Program-made: the position numbers and the translations under genes
The notes under the pieces: model-generated
Database searches by the model: none
What the model saw: the letters and a program-made list of their open reading frames with translations, nothing else
Told to the model about the DNA's origin: nothing
Assembly: GCF_018882325.1 (NCBI RefSeq)
Contig: NZ_JACVOQ010000004.1
Coordinates: 202,425 to 266,424, forward strand
Source: Polynucleobacter sp. 78F-HAINBA
GTDB taxonomy: Bacteria > Pseudomonadota > Gammaproteobacteria > Burkholderiales > Burkholderiaceae
Direction: 5' to 3'
DNA length: 64,000 nt
Shown here: positions 1-13,333 of the stretch, piece after piece
Position numbering within the stretch: the stretch's first letter is position 1
How the letters are laid out: every line of letters starts with the position of its first letter

Positions 1-288
1 AGCATGAATGTAATACTGGCTTACAAAATTCATTAGGCGCAACATAGACGCGTCAAATACAGGAAGTGGGGCCAGGCGGTCTACGGATTTGAGTTTTTCT
101 AAATCATATTCGGAGTGATCGCTCACTTTAATCACAATAGCAACCACCTTAGATCTAGCAAAAGATACCTCTACTACATTGCCAACCTCTGGTAATTTGC
201 CTAATTTTTCAGCATCCCACAGATAGTCAAAGCCCTGAGCCAAAGGCTTATCTATTACTACCTGTACAACGATGGGCTTGGGCATCAT
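1..288 (-). CDS. priA: Primosomal protein N' (PriA), N-terminal part only
   Basis: This is the first 96 codons of the replication-restart helicase PriA; the rest lies beyond the left edge. The translation begins MMPKPIVVQVVIDKPLAQGF and continues with DYLWDAEKLGKLPEVGNVVE, the pattern of the PriA 3'-DNA-end binding domain (small beta-barrel with a conserved 'PL..FDY' near the start). Two adjacent ATG codons (286-288 and 283-285) could each be the start. No helicase motif is in the window, so the call rests on the N-terminal domain and on the usual betaproteobacterial neighbourhood hemE-priA. PriA reloads the replisome at stalled forks. Confidence 0.82.
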   Translation of the reverse strand, partial: MMPKPIVVQVVIDKPLAQGFDYLWDAEKLGKLPEVGNVVEVSFARSKVVAIVIKVSDHSEYDLEKLKSVDRLAPLPVFDASMLRLMNFVSQYYIHA

Positions 289-549
289 TTACTTAATTTT
301 TCCGCCTTATCCTGTGGATAAGTCTGTGGATATCATTCGCTGTTTTAGATTTATATAGTTATTTTATAGGAATGCTATTTTGCATAGAAAATCAGCATTA
401 TGTTTATTTTCTATATAAATCAGTAATTTACATTGATTACTAAAGGTGAAAGTTCATAATTCTTACGAATCTCACTGTATTTATGATTTTGCACATTTCT
501 GTGCATAACTTTCGCCTAAATATTGGCCAAAGTTAGTAATTACTTGTGC
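289..549. promoter_or_regulatory. AT-rich priA upstream region with DnaA boxes
   Basis: The stretch between hemE and priA is AT-rich and holds no credible gene. Near the priA start are a perfect DnaA box (TGTGGATAA, 313-321) and a second with one mismatch (TGTGGATAT, 325-333). The rest, up to the hemE stop, consists of A/T runs that could include the priA promoter, but I cannot name a single -35/-10 pair with confidence. Confidence 0.5.
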
Positions 550-1662
550 TTATTTTGCTGCCCGTAGGGCTTTTGACCGCGATATTATAGTTTCAGAGAG
601 GGAGGCTACGCTCTCAGGGGGCGTGAATTGATTTATGCCGTGACCAAGATTAAAGATATGGCCATCTAGCGAATGTAAGCCCGGCTTTAAAGCTGGGGCG
701 CCAGCCAGATCATCTAAGAGCCCAGAAGCAGCGGATGCGATCTGCTTTGGCTCCGAAAACAAGATCAGCGGGTCTAAGTTACCCTGTAAAGATAGTGGCT
801 TGTTAATCTCTAAAAGCTGCTTACGGGCACGGCTTAAGCGCATAGTCCAGTCAATCGCAATGACATCTGCCCCAACTTGCGCCATATCACTCAACCAAAT
901 TCCGCCGCCTTTAGTAAACATGATGATTGGGATCTTGCGTCCCTCATGTTCGCGCGGCAATAGTGCAATCACTTTTTGCATCGCTGCCAAAGACATGCGC
1001 TGATACCATCCATCAGGAAGTAAACCTCCCCAAGTATCAAAAATCATTAGCGCTTGTGCGCCAGCTTTTACCTGCTCAATTAAATATGCGGCAACAGACT
1101 GCACATTAATTTCCAGAATATGTTCAAGCAAATCAGGGCGACTAAACATCATCGTCTTGGCGTGACGGAAATCATCAGAGCCAGAACCATCAATCATGTA
1201 GCAAGCTAATGTCCACGGGCTTCCAGAGAAACCAATTAACGGAACGCGCTGCTTGCCATCCTGAATCAAAGCTTTACGAATTTCAGAGACAGCATCAAAA
1301 ACATATTTGAGCTGATCCATATCTGCAACACGTAATTTCTTAACAGCCTCTTCTGTGCGAAGGGGGTGATCAAAACTAGGACCTTCGCCCGCAGTAAATT
1401 TCAAGCCCAATCCCATTGCATCTGGAATGGTCAAAATATCGGAGAACAAAATTGCCGCATCCAATGGGTAGCGATCCAATGGCTGGAGCGTTACTTCAGT
1501 TGCGTATGCAGGATTTTTAGCGAGGCCGAGAAAACTTCCAGCTCTTGCACGAGTAGCGTTGTACTCAGGTAGATAGCGGCCCGCCTGGCGCATGAGCCAA
1601 AGCGGTGTTTGATCAACCGCTTCGCCCAAGCAAGCTTTTAAAAACCGATCATTTAACAACAA
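550..1662 (-). CDS. hemE: Uroporphyrinogen decarboxylase
   Basis: HemE removes the four acetate carboxyl groups of uroporphyrinogen III to give coproporphyrinogen III in haem synthesis; it is a cytosolic enzyme. The 370-residue product has the usual family length and the signature [15 protein letters not shown] near the N-terminus, followed by [19 protein letters not shown] and the C-terminal NLGHGI motif. The gene starts only 15 nt after the atpC stop. The only possible start codons upstream of the conserved NDRF segment are TTG (1660-1662 or 1657-1659), because the frame is closed by the atpC stop; no good Shine-Dalgarno sequence is visible. It may therefore be read as the last gene of the atp transcript. 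Confidence 0.95.
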   Translation of the reverse strand: MLLNDRFLKACLGEAVDQTPLWLMRQAGRYLPEYNATRARAGSFLGLAKNPAYATEVTLQPLDRYPLDAAILFSDILTIPDAMGLGLKFTAGEGPSFDHPLRTEEAVKKLRVADMDQLKYVFDAVSEIRKALIQDGKQRVPLIGFSGSPWTLACYMIDGSGSDDFRHAKTMMFSRPDLLEHILEINVQSVAAYLIEQVKAGAQALMIFDTWGGLLPDGWYQRMSLAAMQKVIALLPREHEGRKIPIIMFTKGGGIWLSDMAQVGADVIAIDWTMRLSRARKQLLEINKPLSLQGNLDPLILFSEPKQIASAASGLLDDLAGAPALKPGLHSLDGHIFNLGHGINQFTPPESVASLSETIISRSKALRAAK

Positions 1663-1677
1663 GGAGATGACCGGCTC

Positions 1678-2094
1678 TTACTTTTTACGACGGAAACGAG
1701 CAATTGCTGCAAGCTGTGCTGCTGCCATTGCAAACTCTGACTGAGCCAATGCCAAATCAAAGTCGGTACCACGATTTTGCATTGCTTCTTCAGCGCGCTT
1801 CTTCGCTTCGCTAGCTTTTGCTTCATCTAAATCATGACCGCGAATAGCAGTGTCTGCCAATACAGTGACATGATCCGGCTGAACTTCTAAATAGCCACCC
1901 GCAACGAATACAAACTCTTCATCACCGTCAGCTTTTTCAATACGAACTGAACCTGGACGAATGCGTGTAATCAAAGGAGTGTGGCCGCGCAAAATACCGA
2001 GCTCACCATTCTCACCGGGAAGCGCAACAAACTTGGCTTCACCGCTGAAAATAGATTGCTCAGCACTTACTACATCGACGCGTATGGTTGACAT
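1678..2094 (-). CDS. atpC: ATP synthase F1 subunit epsilon
   Basis: The 138-residue epsilon subunit belongs to the central rotor stalk, couples rotation to catalysis and can inhibit ATP hydrolysis. The N-terminal beta-sandwich is recognisable from [14 protein letters not shown] and [18 protein letters not shown], and the C-terminal helical hairpin ends in the basic ARFRRKK. It is the last atp gene, 21 bp downstream of atpD in the standard order. ATG start at 2092-2094. Confidence 0.96.
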   Translation of the reverse strand: MSTIRVDVVSAEQSIFSGEAKFVALPGENGELGILRGHTPLITRIRPGSVRIEKADGDEEFVFVAGGYLEVQPDHVTVLADTAIRGHDLDEAKASEAKKRAEEAMQNRGTDFDLALAQSEFAMAAAQLAAIARFRRKK

Positions 2095-2115
2095 AATTTC
2101 CCTAGATGAGTTCGA

Positions 2116-3531
<1,416 letters not shown>

Positions 3532-3571
3532 TTAATTCCTGAATTCTTTCGTATTCCTAAACGCTGACCGC

Positions 3572-4441
3572 TTAAACCGCAGCCGCTCCGCCAACAATCT
3601 CTGACAACTCTTTAGTAATAGCAGCCTGTCGCGTCTTGTTGTATTCCAATTGCAATTCGCCGATTACATTCTTCGCATTATCTGAAGCGGCCTTCATGGA
3701 GACCATGCGTGCAGATTGCTCTGAAGCCATATTTTCAGCAACAGCTTGATAAATCATTGCCTCTACGTAACGCTTGAGCAAGCCATTTAAAATGGACTCT
3801 GCATCTGGTTCGTAGATGTAATCCCAAGAATTTCCTGCTTGCTCTTCTGGAGTTAATGCAGCCGGCTCCAAAGGTAAGAGTTTTTCTAAAACAGGCTCTT
3901 GTTTCATTGCGTTAACAAAGCGGGTGTATGCCAAATAAACAGCATCAATCTCGCCGCGCTCAAACGCCTCCAATTGGGCAGTAATTGCACCAATCAAAAC
4001 ATCCATATGTGGCGTATCGCCAATCTGAATTGTTTGAGAAATGAGTTTTGCTTTAGAGCGATTTAAAAACTGGAGGCCTTTGGATCCAATGGCTGTGTAC
4101 TCAATGCCAATGTTGCTGCCTTCCGTATCGCGCACTTGGTTTGCAATCAGACGCAATACGTTGGTATTTAAACCACCGCACAAGCCTTTGTCTGTTGTAA
4201 CCAAGATCGTGCCAATTTTCTTCACTTCGCGAGTTGCCATGTATGCAGGGCGGAACTCAGGATTTGCTTTAGAAAGATTGGCAACAATCTCACGAATTTT
4301 TTCAGCATAAGGACGCGCATTACGCATGCGCTCTTGGGCGCGACGCATCTTGGATGCGGCGACCATTTCCATTGCCTTCGTGATCTTGCGCGTGTTTTGC
4401 ACGCTCTTGATCTTAGATCGTATCTCTTTTGTGCTTGCCAT
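3572..4441 (-). CDS. atpG: ATP synthase F1 subunit gamma
   Basis: The gamma subunit (289 residues) is the central shaft that turns within the alpha3-beta3 head. The N-terminal helix [20 protein letters not shown] followed by [12 protein letters not shown] is the family signature, and the C-terminal helix [20 protein letters not shown] carries the other conserved half of the coiled coil. The gene lies between atpA and atpD in the canonical order. Confidence 0.97.
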   Translation of the reverse strand: MASTKEIRSKIKSVQNTRKITKAMEMVAASKMRRAQERMRNARPYAEKIREIVANLSKANPEFRPAYMATREVKKIGTILVTTDKGLCGGLNTNVLRLIANQVRDTEGSNIGIEYTAIGSKGLQFLNRSKAKLISQTIQIGDTPHMDVLIGAITAQLEAFERGEIDAVYLAYTRFVNAMKQEPVLEKLLPLEPAALTPEEQAGNSWDYIYEPDAESILNGLLKRYVEAMIYQAVAENMASEQSARMVSMKAASDNAKNVIGELQLEYNKTRQAAITKELSEIVGGAAAV

Positions 4442-4458
4442 GATTTATGCGAGCCCTC

Positions 4459-6000
4459 TTAGAAAGAGGCTGAACGCTTGTAATCCTCAATTGCAGCACG
4501 CAAAGCAGCTTCGTCATCTTTGCTCAAATCTTTTGTATCTTCGATACGGCCAACTAAATCGGCGTACTTAGATTTCAAATGATCTTGCAAACCTTTTTCG
4601 AATGGCAATACGTTCTTCACTTCGAGGTCATCAAAGTAGCCGTTATTCACAGCGTAGAGTGAAGCCGCCATTTCCCAAACCTGCAAAGGCTTGTACTGAG
4701 CTTGCTTACACAATTCTGTAACACGACGACCGCGCTCCAACTGCTTACGAGTTGCTTCGTCAAGGTCAGAAGCGAACTGAGCAAACGCTGCCAATTCACG
4801 GTACTGCGCCAAGTCGGTACGAATACCGCCAGACAATTTCTTAATGACTTTAGTTTGTGCTGCACCACCAACACGTGACACAGAAATACCGGCGTTAATC
4901 GCGGGACGTACGCCAGCGTTAAACAAGTCAGTTTCCAAGAAGATCTGACCATCGGTAATCGAAATTACGTTGGTTGGAACGAATGCGGAAACGTCACCAG
5001 CTTGAGTTTCAATGATTGGCAATGCAGTCAAAGAACCTGTCTTACCTTTTACTGAACCATTTGTAAATTTCTCTACGTATTCAGCGTTTACACGAGCCGC
5101 GCGCTCTAACAAACGTGAGTGGAGGTAGAACACGTCGCCAGGGTAAGCTTCGCGGCCTGGTGGGCGACGCAAAAGCAAAGAAATCTGGCGGTATGCAACA
5201 GCTTGTTTTGTTAAATCGTCATAAACGATCAATGCGTCTTCGCCACGGTCGCGGAAGTATTCACCCATTGTGCAACCAGCATATGCTGAGAGGTACTGCA
5301 TCGCTGCAGACTCAGAAGCACTTGCAGCAACAACAACGGTGTATTCCATTGCGCCTAGCTCTGTGAGCTTACGAACAACGTTAGCAATAGTAGAAGCTTT
5401 TTGACCAATCGCAACGTAAACGCAATAAACGCCTTTACCTTTTTGGTTAATGATTGCGTCAACCGCAACAGCTGTCTTACCAGTTTGACGGTCACCAATG
5501 ATCAACTCGCGCTGACCACGGCCGATTGGAACCATTGCATCAATCGCCTTCAAACCAGTTTGAACTGGCTGGCTAACAGATTGACGAGCGATAACGCCTG
5601 GAGCAACTTTTTCGATAAAGTCAGTCAACTTGGTATTGATTGGGCCTTTGCCATCAATCGGTTGACCGAGTGCGTTTACAACGCGACCGAGCAACTCTGG
5701 ACCAACTGGAACTTCCAAAATGCGGCCAGTACATTTAACTGGGTCGCCTTCTTTAATGTGGGTGTACTCACCCAACACTACAGCACCAACTGAATCACGC
5801 TCAAGGTTCAACGCGAGGCCGATTGTGTTGTTAGGGAATTCCAACATTTCGCCCTGCATAACACCAGACAAGCCATGTACGCGGCAAATACCGTCGGTCA
5901 CTGAAATTACAGTGCCTTCGTTGCGAAGCTGGGAATCAACACCCATTTCGCTAATTCGGCTTTTGATCAGTTCACTGATCTCGGAAGGGTTGAGTTGCAT
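4459..6000 (-). CDS. atpA: ATP synthase F1 subunit alpha
   Basis: The alpha subunit (513 residues) alternates with beta in the F1 head and carries non-catalytic nucleotide sites. The Walker A motif GDRQTGKT is near residue 170, and the conserved [20 protein letters not shown] segment is present. The N-terminus [16 protein letters not shown] matches the family. The opposite strand carries long open frames through this gene, but they lack family signatures and are shadows of the biased codon use. Confidence 0.98.
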   Translation of the reverse strand: MQLNPSEISELIKSRISEMGVDSQLRNEGTVISVTDGICRVHGLSGVMQGEMLEFPNNTIGLALNLERDSVGAVVLGEYTHIKEGDPVKCTGRILEVPVGPELLGRVVNALGQPIDGKGPINTKLTDFIEKVAPGVIARQSVSQPVQTGLKAIDAMVPIGRGQRELIIGDRQTGKTAVAVDAIINQKGKGVYCVYVAIGQKASTIANVVRKLTELGAMEYTVVVAASASESAAMQYLSAYAGCTMGEYFRDRGEDALIVYDDLTKQAVAYRQISLLLRRPPGREAYPGDVFYLHSRLLERAARVNAEYVEKFTNGSVKGKTGSLTALPIIETQAGDVSAFVPTNVISITDGQIFLETDLFNAGVRPAINAGISVSRVGGAAQTKVIKKLSGGIRTDLAQYRELAAFAQFASDLDEATRKQLERGRRVTELCKQAQYKPLQVWEMAASLYAVNNGYFDDLEVKNVLPFEKGLQDHLKSKYADLVGRIEDTKDLSKDDEAALRAAIEDYKRSASF

Positions 6001-6045
6001 TACTTACTCCTGGGTCTTATTTCGTATGTTCTTAATAGGGATAAC

Positions 6046-6582
6046 TTATGCGCCAAGACTTGCTTGCATTTGAGCTAACTGTGCTTTAACTGAACTATCC
6101 AACACCTCATCTCCAACTTGAATGCGAACTCCGCCAATCAACGCAGGATCTACTTGAATAGTTGGGCGCAATTCTTTACCCCCAAAGCGCTTCTTCAAAC
6201 TTGACAACAAATCATTTAACGCAGAACCCTCTAATGGGAATGCGCTAGTAATCATTACTTCTGCCGCACCTTCGCTCTGATTCTTCATTGCCTCAAATTG
6301 ACGTGCAATTTCAGGAATGGCAGAAATGCGATGGTTTTGATTTACAAGACTTAAAAAGCTTGCAATTTTGCCGTCCAGCTTTGTCTTCACCATGCCGGAA
6401 AGCAATTTGCTTAAATCATCTGCAGATACTTTTGGATTGTTTGATAAAGCAGCAACTTCTGGCAATGCAGCGAGCTGCGCCAATTCATTTAACTGCTCTA
6501 AACAAGTAGCAAGCTCAGCAGGCTTAGCACTTTGAAAAAGTGCTTCAGCGTAAGGGCGTGCAATCGTGGCTAATTCAGCCAT
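6046..6582 (-). CDS. atpH: ATP synthase F1 subunit delta
   Basis: The delta subunit (178 residues) joins the F1 head to the peripheral b-stalk. The N-terminus MAELATIARPYAEALFQSAK is the classic delta/OSCP start, and the C-terminal half includes DPALIGGVRIQVGDEVLDSS, the conserved beta-rich tail. Its start lies 1 bp after the atpF stop, which suggests translational coupling. Confidence 0.96.
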   Translation of the reverse strand: MAELATIARPYAEALFQSAKPAELATCLEQLNELAQLAALPEVAALSNNPKVSADDLSKLLSGMVKTKLDGKIASFLSLVNQNHRISAIPEIARQFEAMKNQSEGAAEVMITSAFPLEGSALNDLLSSLKKRFGGKELRPTIQVDPALIGGVRIQVGDEVLDSSVKAQLAQMQASLGA

Positions 6583-6583
6583 A

Positions 6584-7054
6584 TCAAAGTTCTGCCTTTA
6601 GTTGATCAAGCAATGTGCCATGGGCTTTTGCATCAACTTCACGACGCAAAATTTGCTCTGCACCTTTAACAGCCAACACGGCAACTTCAGCACGTAACAC
6701 TTCGCGAGCACGAGTTACTTGTTGATCTGCATCTTGCTTAGCTTGAGAAATGATGCGGGCTGCTTCAGCTTGTGCATTTACGCGAATTTCTTCAGCGGAC
6801 ATTTGCGCACGTTTTTCTGCTTCTGCAACACGCTGCACACCTTCTTGGCGTGCTTTATTTAATTCTTGCTCTGCTTCATTGCTTGCTAATGCGAGTGCTT
6901 CTTTACCACGCTCGGCAGCAGCTAGGCCGTCGGCAATTTTGCTTGAACGCTCATCTAACGCCTTAACTAGCGGTGGCCACACAAAGCGTGCAACAACCCA
7001 CCATAAGACGAAGAAAACGATCATTTGCGCGAATAGGGTCGCGTTCAGATTCAC
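6584..7054 (-). CDS. atpF: ATP synthase Fo subunit b
   Basis: Subunit b (156 residues) is the peripheral stalk that stops the F1 head from rotating. It has one N-terminal transmembrane helix (about residues 5-25, [20 protein letters not shown]) followed by a long charged coiled-coil helix rich in Ala, Glu, Lys and Arg. Length and layout match E. coli AtpF. It lies between atpE and atpH, and its stop nearly touches the atpH start. Confidence 0.96.
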   Translation of the reverse strand: MNLNATLFAQMIVFFVLWWVVARFVWPPLVKALDERSSKIADGLAAAERGKEALALASNEAEQELNKARQEGVQRVAEAEKRAQMSAEEIRVNAQAEAARIISQAKQDADQQVTRAREVLRAEVAVLAVKGAEQILRREVDAKAHGTLLDQLKAEL

Positions 7055-7117
7055 GATATTCCTTTCAGTATTGTTGAGAACGGTTGGATGACCCGGTGGT
7101 CATCCACGCCAAAACAA

Positions 7118-7414
<297 letters not shown>

Positions 7415-7430
7415 TTAAAAATAAAAAATC

Positions 7431-8309
<879 letters not shown>

Positions 8310-8345
8310 TTAACTAGTCCTTTGGTTCAATCTCATTTATTACTC

Positions 8346-8840
8346 TTAGCGCCACAACCACGCCAGCCACACACACTTAAGGGCAAGCACATAAGTCACC
8401 AACAATGGGACCCAAAGCACACCCGGGATCAAATATGCAACCCCTAAAAACAGCATCAAAGTAACGACGATTTTGATAAATTCGCCCGAAACCAATGCTG
8501 CCAAATAATTACCTGGATTCAATATCTGCGTATTTTTTGCCAACTCCAGCCTGATCAAAAACAAGGCTGACGGCAAGACGCTAATTAAACCACCTAAAAA
8601 GGCCGACTGAGTATAAAGGCTTACCCCTACCGGCTCCCCAAAAATTGACCAAATCACCATGCTGAGCACGGTAACGGCTACTTGCGCAGCCAAAATCCTC
8701 CAGGGCGACAGCGGGGGGTGTTTAACGGCATTGCTGGCTTGCAACGCAGTCATTTCCTCTTTACTTAAAACCCGATAGACCTCTTCTTCGGGCTCATCCC
8801 AGTCATTTGCCTCGGAAAATCGATTTTTTTGAGGAATCAA
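8346..8840 (-). CDS. atpI: ATP synthase subunit I (AtpI-like)
   Basis: The first gene of the atp operon encodes a 164-residue membrane protein. After a charged cytosolic N-terminus (about 50 residues, including EPEEEVYRVLSKEEM) there are four predicted membrane helices, the arrangement of AtpI, an assembly factor or chaperone for the c-ring. AtpI proteins are poorly conserved, so the call rests on topology and on position directly before atpB. It lies 68 bp downstream of parB on the same strand. Confidence 0.85.
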   Translation of the reverse strand: MIPQKNRFSEANDWDEPEEEVYRVLSKEEMTALQASNAVKHPPLSPWRILAAQVAVTVLSMVIWSIFGEPVGVSLYTQSAFLGGLISVLPSALFLIRLELAKNTQILNPGNYLAALVSGEFIKIVVTLMLFLGVAYLIPGVLWVPLLVTYVLALKCVWLAWLWR

Positions 8841-8908
8841 TTTAGCCCCGTGAGTTTAATGTGTGCACTGCAATAGGTCAAATGTTTTAGGGTCATTTTT
8901 AATGACTT

Positions 8909-9796
8909 TTAAGCCTCGACGCCCAGCTTTTTTAGCAAAGAATCCAACTCGTCAAATTGGCTGAAGCGAATTCTGAGTTCGCCGCCCTTGCCTTTGAACT
9001 TAAATTCTGCATTTAAACCTATCAAATCAGCGATTTCTTGGGTTAAACGGCGCATATCTGGATCTCGACTTGGTGCGCCGCCCTCCGCCTGAGTTTTGAC
9101 TTTTTTATCGCCAATCTGTCCACCGGCGAGGGCTAGGGCGGTAGACATTTTTTCAGCCTCCCGAACAGAAAGACCTTGGGCTGCAATTCTTTGCGCCAAG
9201 GCGACTTGACTTGCTCCAGGCAAAGGCAATAAAGCGCGTGCGTGGCCCATATCAATATCACCCGCCAAAAGCATAGCTTGCACTGGTTTTGCCAGTTGAT
9301 TTAAGCGCAATAAATTGCTTACAGCACTGCGTGATTTGCCTACCGCTTTTGCTGCTTGTTCATGCGTGAAACCAAACTCCTCAATTAACCTTGCGAGACC
9401 CTGAGATTCTTCCAGCGGATTCAAATCTTCGCGCTGCATATTCTCAACCAAAGCCATTGCGGCGGCAGCTTGATCATTTGCGCCAGAAACTAAAACAGGC
9501 ACCTCTTTTAAGCCTGCCAATGTTGCCGCACGGAAGCGACGTTCACCCGCAATAATTTCATATTTACCAGGAGCGACCAAACGCACTAACAATGGTTGCA
9601 TCACACCTTGTTCGCGAATACTCTCAGCCAACTCTTGTAATGCGACTGCTTCCATTTTTTGACGCGGCTGATATTTACCAGCCTGCAATGCGGTTAATGG
9701 CAAACGATTAATTTCAGCAGTAGTTTCTTTCTGCGCCTTATCACCGAGCAGCGCCTCTAAGCCACGACCCAAACCTTTTTTCTTAATAGCAACCAT
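8909..9796 (-). CDS. parB: Chromosome partitioning protein ParB
   Basis: ParB binds parS sites, loads as CTP-dependent clamps and spreads over the origin region. The 295-residue product begins [18 protein letters not shown], has the CTP-binding motif AGERRFRAA near residue 85, the [17 protein letters not shown] segment, and a helix-turn-helix region ([20 protein letters not shown]). It follows parA by 23 bp. Two matching parS sites are present at 11762 and 13235. Confidence 0.97.
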   Translation of the reverse strand: MVAIKKKGLGRGLEALLGDKAQKETTAEINRLPLTALQAGKYQPRQKMEAVALQELAESIREQGVMQPLLVRLVAPGKYEIIAGERRFRAATLAGLKEVPVLVSGANDQAAAAMALVENMQREDLNPLEESQGLARLIEEFGFTHEQAAKAVGKSRSAVSNLLRLNQLAKPVQAMLLAGDIDMGHARALLPLPGASQVALAQRIAAQGLSVREAEKMSTALALAGGQIGDKKVKTQAEGGAPSRDPDMRRLTQEIADLIGLNAEFKFKGKGGELRIRFSQFDELDSLLKKLGVEA

Positions 9797-9819
9797 AATA
9801 TTTTTCTTGTTCCTAGGTT

Positions 9820-10590
9820 TTACATTTGCTTAATGCGCTCAATCATCTCAGCACCAAACTCTAAGTAAGCTTTAGCGCCACGCGATGACTTATCAAACGC
9901 CACCCCAGGAAGCCCATAAGACGGGGCTTCGGCCAGGCGGACGTTGCGGGGAATAATGCTCTTGAATACTTTGTCGCCAAAGTGCTCAAGCAATTGATCG
10001 GAAACCTGTTGTTGCAATGTCATGCGCGCGTCAAACATCACGCGTAACAAACCGATAATCACCAAGTCAGGATTTAAGTTTGCATGTACCTGTTTGATGG
10101 TGTTAACTAAATCTGATAATCCCTCTAACGCAAAATATTCACACTGCATTGGTACGATCACGCCGTTCGCTGCACACAATCCATTGAGAGTTAACAAAGA
10201 TAGTGCAGGGGGACAATCAATCAAAATAAAATCGTAGTCATTTGCTACGAGTGCAAGCGCATCTTTCAATCGTTGTTCGCGAGAATCCAAATCCACCAAC
10301 TCAATTTCTGCGCCAGCTAAATCACGATTTGCTGGAAGCACATCGTAGCCAGAACTTTCGCAACGCACCGCGGACTCTTTCACTGATGACAAGCCAATTA
10401 AGACTTGATACACGGTGTTATTGAGATCCGCTTTTTCAATTCCAGATCCCATCGTGGCATTACCTTGTGGATCTAAGTCTACTAACAAAACACGTTGCTG
10501 ATGTCCGGCTAAACCGGCGGCCAAATTCACAGCAGTGGTGGTTTTACCAACCCCGCCTTTTTGATTTGCAATACAAAATATTTTGGCCAT
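9820..10590 (-). CDS. parA: Chromosome partitioning ATPase ParA (Soj)
   Basis: ParA is the ATPase that moves ParB-parS complexes over the nucleoid. The 256-residue product has the deviant Walker A motif KGGVGKTT at residues 10-17 within NQKGGVGKTTTAVNLAAGLA, and DFILIDCPPALSLLT as Walker B region. The length matches chromosomal, not plasmid, ParA proteins. It lies 24 bp downstream of rsmG and directly upstream of parB, the usual chromosomal gidA-gidB-parA-parB order. Confidence 0.97.
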   Translation of the reverse strand: MAKIFCIANQKGGVGKTTTAVNLAAGLAGHQQRVLLVDLDPQGNATMGSGIEKADLNNTVYQVLIGLSSVKESAVRCESSGYDVLPANRDLAGAEIELVDLDSREQRLKDALALVANDYDFILIDCPPALSLLTLNGLCAANGVIVPMQCEYFALEGLSDLVNTIKQVHANLNPDLVIIGLLRVMFDARMTLQQQVSDQLLEHFGDKVFKSIIPRNVRLAEAPSYGLPGVAFDKSSRGAKAYLEFGAEMIERIKQM

Positions 10591-10614
10591 AGTTTTTCTT
10601 AAAAATGTCGTACT

Positions 10615-11277
10615 TTAGAGGGGTAATTTTCTCACGGGGGATAAGACTAAAAGTCTGCGCTCCACCGCCAAATTTGGGATCTGTAAGGGCTCATCGGCAA
10701 CCAAGCGCCAGTCATCCATGCAAACATCTTGCAGCTCTTCATCTGCCCGCCTAGCTTTCATCGCGAACACTAGGCCATCAGACTTCAGAAGGGGAAGGGA
10801 AAGCTCTAGAAAATGGGCAAGATTAGTAAATGCTCTAGAAATCACTGCATCAAACTGTCCAGGCTGTGATTTAGCCACCGCCTCGACACGTTCACTCAGA
10901 ACCTGAATATTCTTTAGGCCCAACTTGCCACGTACGTGTTGCAAGAACGCTGTTTTTTTGCGGATAGCCTCAATCAGGGTCACATGCCACTCGGGCTGCA
11001 AGATGGCAATAGGGATTGCTGGTAAACCACCACCCGAGCCAAGGTCTGCAATTTTGGGGTTTTTTAAATCCAAAAATTGACGCATCACGGGTAAAACCGT
11101 AATGGAATCAATGAGATGCAATCGTACTGAGTTCTTTTCACCCTCAATTGCAGTCAAGTTATGCACCTGGTTCCAGCGACCCATTTCCTGCAAAAAGAGC
11201 TCTAAATCTGCAATATTCGCGGAACTGAGATTGAGGCCTAACCCTTCAATTCCCAAAGAAACCAAATCATTACTCAT
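10615..11277 (-). CDS. rsmG: 16S rRNA (guanine527-N7)-methyltransferase RsmG
   Basis: RsmG (GidB) methylates N7 of G527 in 16S rRNA using S-adenosylmethionine. The SAM-binding motif [17 protein letters not shown] is near residue 75, and the downstream [19 protein letters not shown] segment is typical of the family. The 220-residue length is normal. It overlaps the 3' end of mnmG by 8 bp, so the two are translationally linked. Confidence 0.96.
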   Translation of the reverse strand: MSNDLVSLGIEGLGLNLSSANIADLELFLQEMGRWNQVHNLTAIEGEKNSVRLHLIDSITVLPVMRQFLDLKNPKIADLGSGGGLPAIPIAILQPEWHVTLIEAIRKKTAFLQHVRGKLGLKNIQVLSERVEAVAKSQPGQFDAVISRAFTNLAHFLELSLPLLKSDGLVFAMKARRADEELQDVCMDDWRLVADEPLQIPNLAVERRLLVLSPVRKLPL

Positions 11278-13195
11278 GGGTTTCTTCTTGGGTGCGGCCT
11301 AGACCCTTTTTAAGGTGGACCAGTAGTAGCGAGAGAGCCGCCGGCGTCACACCAGAAATTCTGCCGGCCTGACCCAAGGTGCCAGGCTTATGCAGATTCA
11401 GTTTTTGCTGCACCTCTTTAGACAAACCAAGAACCTGGGTGTAGTCCAAAGACTCGGGCAAAGGAAAGCTCTCGTTATGCTCTTGCCGAGCAATCTCAAC
11501 CGCCTGCCTATCTATATAGCCTTGATATTTAATAGAAATTTCAACCTGGTCGCTAATTTGCTGCGCTAAACCCAAGTCATCATCCAGCGTTCCCGGCGAC
11601 CAAAGGCCATCAGCCAAGCTGGTTATCGCCTCATAAGTGATGCCGGGGCGCCGCAAAAGATCAGCCAAACTACACTCGTGGGATAAGTCTTGGCCTAAAA
11701 GCTCAGAAACTGCCTTCGCTGAGCCATGCTTTGGTCCAATCCAAATATCTTGCAAGCGGGATGTTTCACGTGAAACAGCCTCCTGTTTTCTGCAAAACGT
11801 ATTCCAGCGATAGTCATCTACTAAACCAAGCTCACGGCCAATGGTAGTTAGACGCAAATCCGCATTGTCTTCACGCAGGCTCAAGCGGTACTCGGCACGA
11901 CTTGTAAACATGCGGTAAGGCTCTTGAACACCCAAAGTAATCAGGTCATCCACCAAAACACCAATGTAAGACTCACTGCGCTTGGGCAACCAAGGCTCCT
12001 TGCCCTGTGCCGCTAAACCAGCATTGATGCCAGCAAGCATGCCCTGTGCTGCAGCCTCTTCATAACCCGTAGTGCCATTAATCTGACCTGCAAAGTAAAG
12101 ACCGGCAATCGCCTTGGTCTCCAAACTATGGCGTAAGTGGCGTGGATCAAAGAAATCGTACTCAATGGCATAACCAGGACGCACAATCACCGCAGACTCT
12201 AAACCCCGAATACTTCGCACCAAACTCCACTGAATATCAAAGGGGAGGCTAGTAGAGATTCCATTGGGATAAAACTCGTTTGTTGTTAAGCCCTCAGGCT
12301 CCAAGAAGATCTGATGACTATTTCTGGAGGCAAAGCGATGAATCTTGTCTTCAATAGAAGGGCAATAGCGGGGACCAACCCCCTCAATTACACCCGTATA
12401 CATTGGCGAGCGGTCTAAACCACCCCGAATAATGTCGTGTGTTTGCTCATTCGTATGGGAAATCCAGCAAGGAACTTGCTTTGGGTGTTGCTCAGGTCGA
12501 CCCAAATAAGAGAAAACCGGCACCGGATCTAAGTCACCAGGCTGTTCCAGCATCACCGAGAAATCAATAGTGCGGCCATCGATCCTCGGCGGCGTACCCG
12601 TCTTTAGTCTTCCTTGAGGAAGTTTCAACTCTTTTAGCCTGGCTGACAAAGAAACAGCTGCTGGGTCACCAGCTCGACCACCAGCGTAATTATTTAAGCC
12701 GACATGAATCTTTCCATCCAAGAAGGTTCCGGCCGTTAAAACCACCTTCTTGGCCATAAACTTCAGGCCCATTTGCGTAACTACACCCTGGACCTCGTCA
12801 CCTTGAACCAGTAAATCATCAACAGCAGCTTGGAAAAGGGTCAGGTTTTCCTGATTCTCAAGGCGACGGCGAATCGCCGCCTTATATAAAACTCGATCGC
12901 TCTGTGCGCGGGTTGCGCGGACTGCAGGGCCTTTGCTGGAATTCAATATCCGAAACTGAATACCGGCCTCATCAGTGGCCGCCGCCATGGCGCCGCCCAT
13001 AGCGTCAATTTCTTTAACTAAGTGGCCTTTGCCAATCCCGCCAATTGAGGGATTACAACTCATGGCGCCTAAATTCTCAATGCTGTGAGTAATAAGCAGG
13101 GTGTCACATCCCATGCGCGCGGAAGCGAGGGCAGCCTCGGTCCCGGCATGACCGCCACCAACCACAATGACATCGAAGTTCTTTGAATAACGCAT
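11270..13195 (-). CDS. mnmG: tRNA uridine-5-carboxymethylaminomethyl modification enzyme MnmG
   Basis: MnmG (GidA), with MnmE, places the carboxymethylaminomethyl group on wobble U34 of several tRNAs. The 641-residue FAD protein starts with the dinucleotide-binding motif [20 protein letters not shown], followed by the GidA signatures [20 protein letters not shown] and [12 protein letters not shown]. Its partner MnmE is encoded at 26839, and an MnmC2-like protein at 30206 acts in the same modification pathway. The coding sequence contains a perfect parS site at 11762-11777. Confidence 0.98.
   Translation of the reverse strand: MRYSKNFDVIVVGGGHAGTEAALASARMGCDTLLITHSIENLGAMSCNPSIGGIGKGHLVKEIDAMGGAMAAATDEAGIQFRILNSSKGPAVRATRAQSDRVLYKAAIRRRLENQENLTLFQAAVDDLLVQGDEVQGVVTQMGLKFMAKKVVLTAGTFLDGKIHVGLNNYAGGRAGDPAAVSLSARLKELKLPQGRLKTGTPPRIDGRTIDFSVMLEQPGDLDPVPVFSYLGRPEQHPKQVPCWISHTNEQTHDIIRGGLDRSPMYTGVIEGVGPRYCPSIEDKIHRFASRNSHQIFLEPEGLTTNEFYPNGISTSLPFDIQWSLVRSIRGLESAVIVRPGYAIEYDFFDPRHLRHSLETKAIAGLYFAGQINGTTGYEEAAAQGMLAGINAGLAAQGKEPWLPKRSESYIGVLVDDLITLGVQEPYRMFTSRAEYRLSLREDNADLRLTTIGRELGLVDDYRWNTFCRKQEAVSRETSRLQDIWIGPKHGSAKAVSELLGQDLSHECSLADLLRRPGITYEAITSLADGLWSPGTLDDDLGLAQQISDQVEISIKYQGYIDRQAVEIARQEHNESFPLPESLDYTQVLGLSKEVQQKLNLHKPGTLGQAGRISGVTPAALSLLLVHLKKGLGRTQEETHE
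11762..11777. promoter_or_regulatory. parS site 1 (perfect, inside mnmG)
   Basis: The 16-bp palindrome TGTTTCACGTGAAACA is identical to the canonical bacterial parS consensus. It lies within the mnmG coding sequence about 2 kb from parB and about 10.5-12 kb from the inferred origin. It is the expected nucleation site for ParB. Confidence 0.95.
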
Positions 13196-13234
13196 GATTT
13201 GCCTCAGATAGGGCGATGATCATAGCATTTTGTA

Positions 13235-13250
13235 GGTTTCACGTGAAACA
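13235..13250. promoter_or_regulatory. parS site 2 (one mismatch, upstream of mnmG)
   Basis: The sequence GGTTTCACGTGAAACA matches the parS consensus at 15 of 16 positions. It lies 40 bp upstream of the mnmG start, in non-coding DNA, so ParB binding here could also influence mnmG expression. Confidence 0.88.
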
Positions 13251-13333
13251 AATGCTCACTCAAATAACAATAAAATATAGCACCTACTTAATAAGTCATT
13301 GATTTAATTGAGTTTTTGTAAAAATAGCTATTA

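Noticed and set aside
5115..5793. Long open frames on the plus strand inside atpA (and similar ones inside atpD and gyrB)
   Set aside because: They lie antisense to strongly conserved genes, show no family motif and have no ribosome-binding sites; they follow from codon bias of the real genes.
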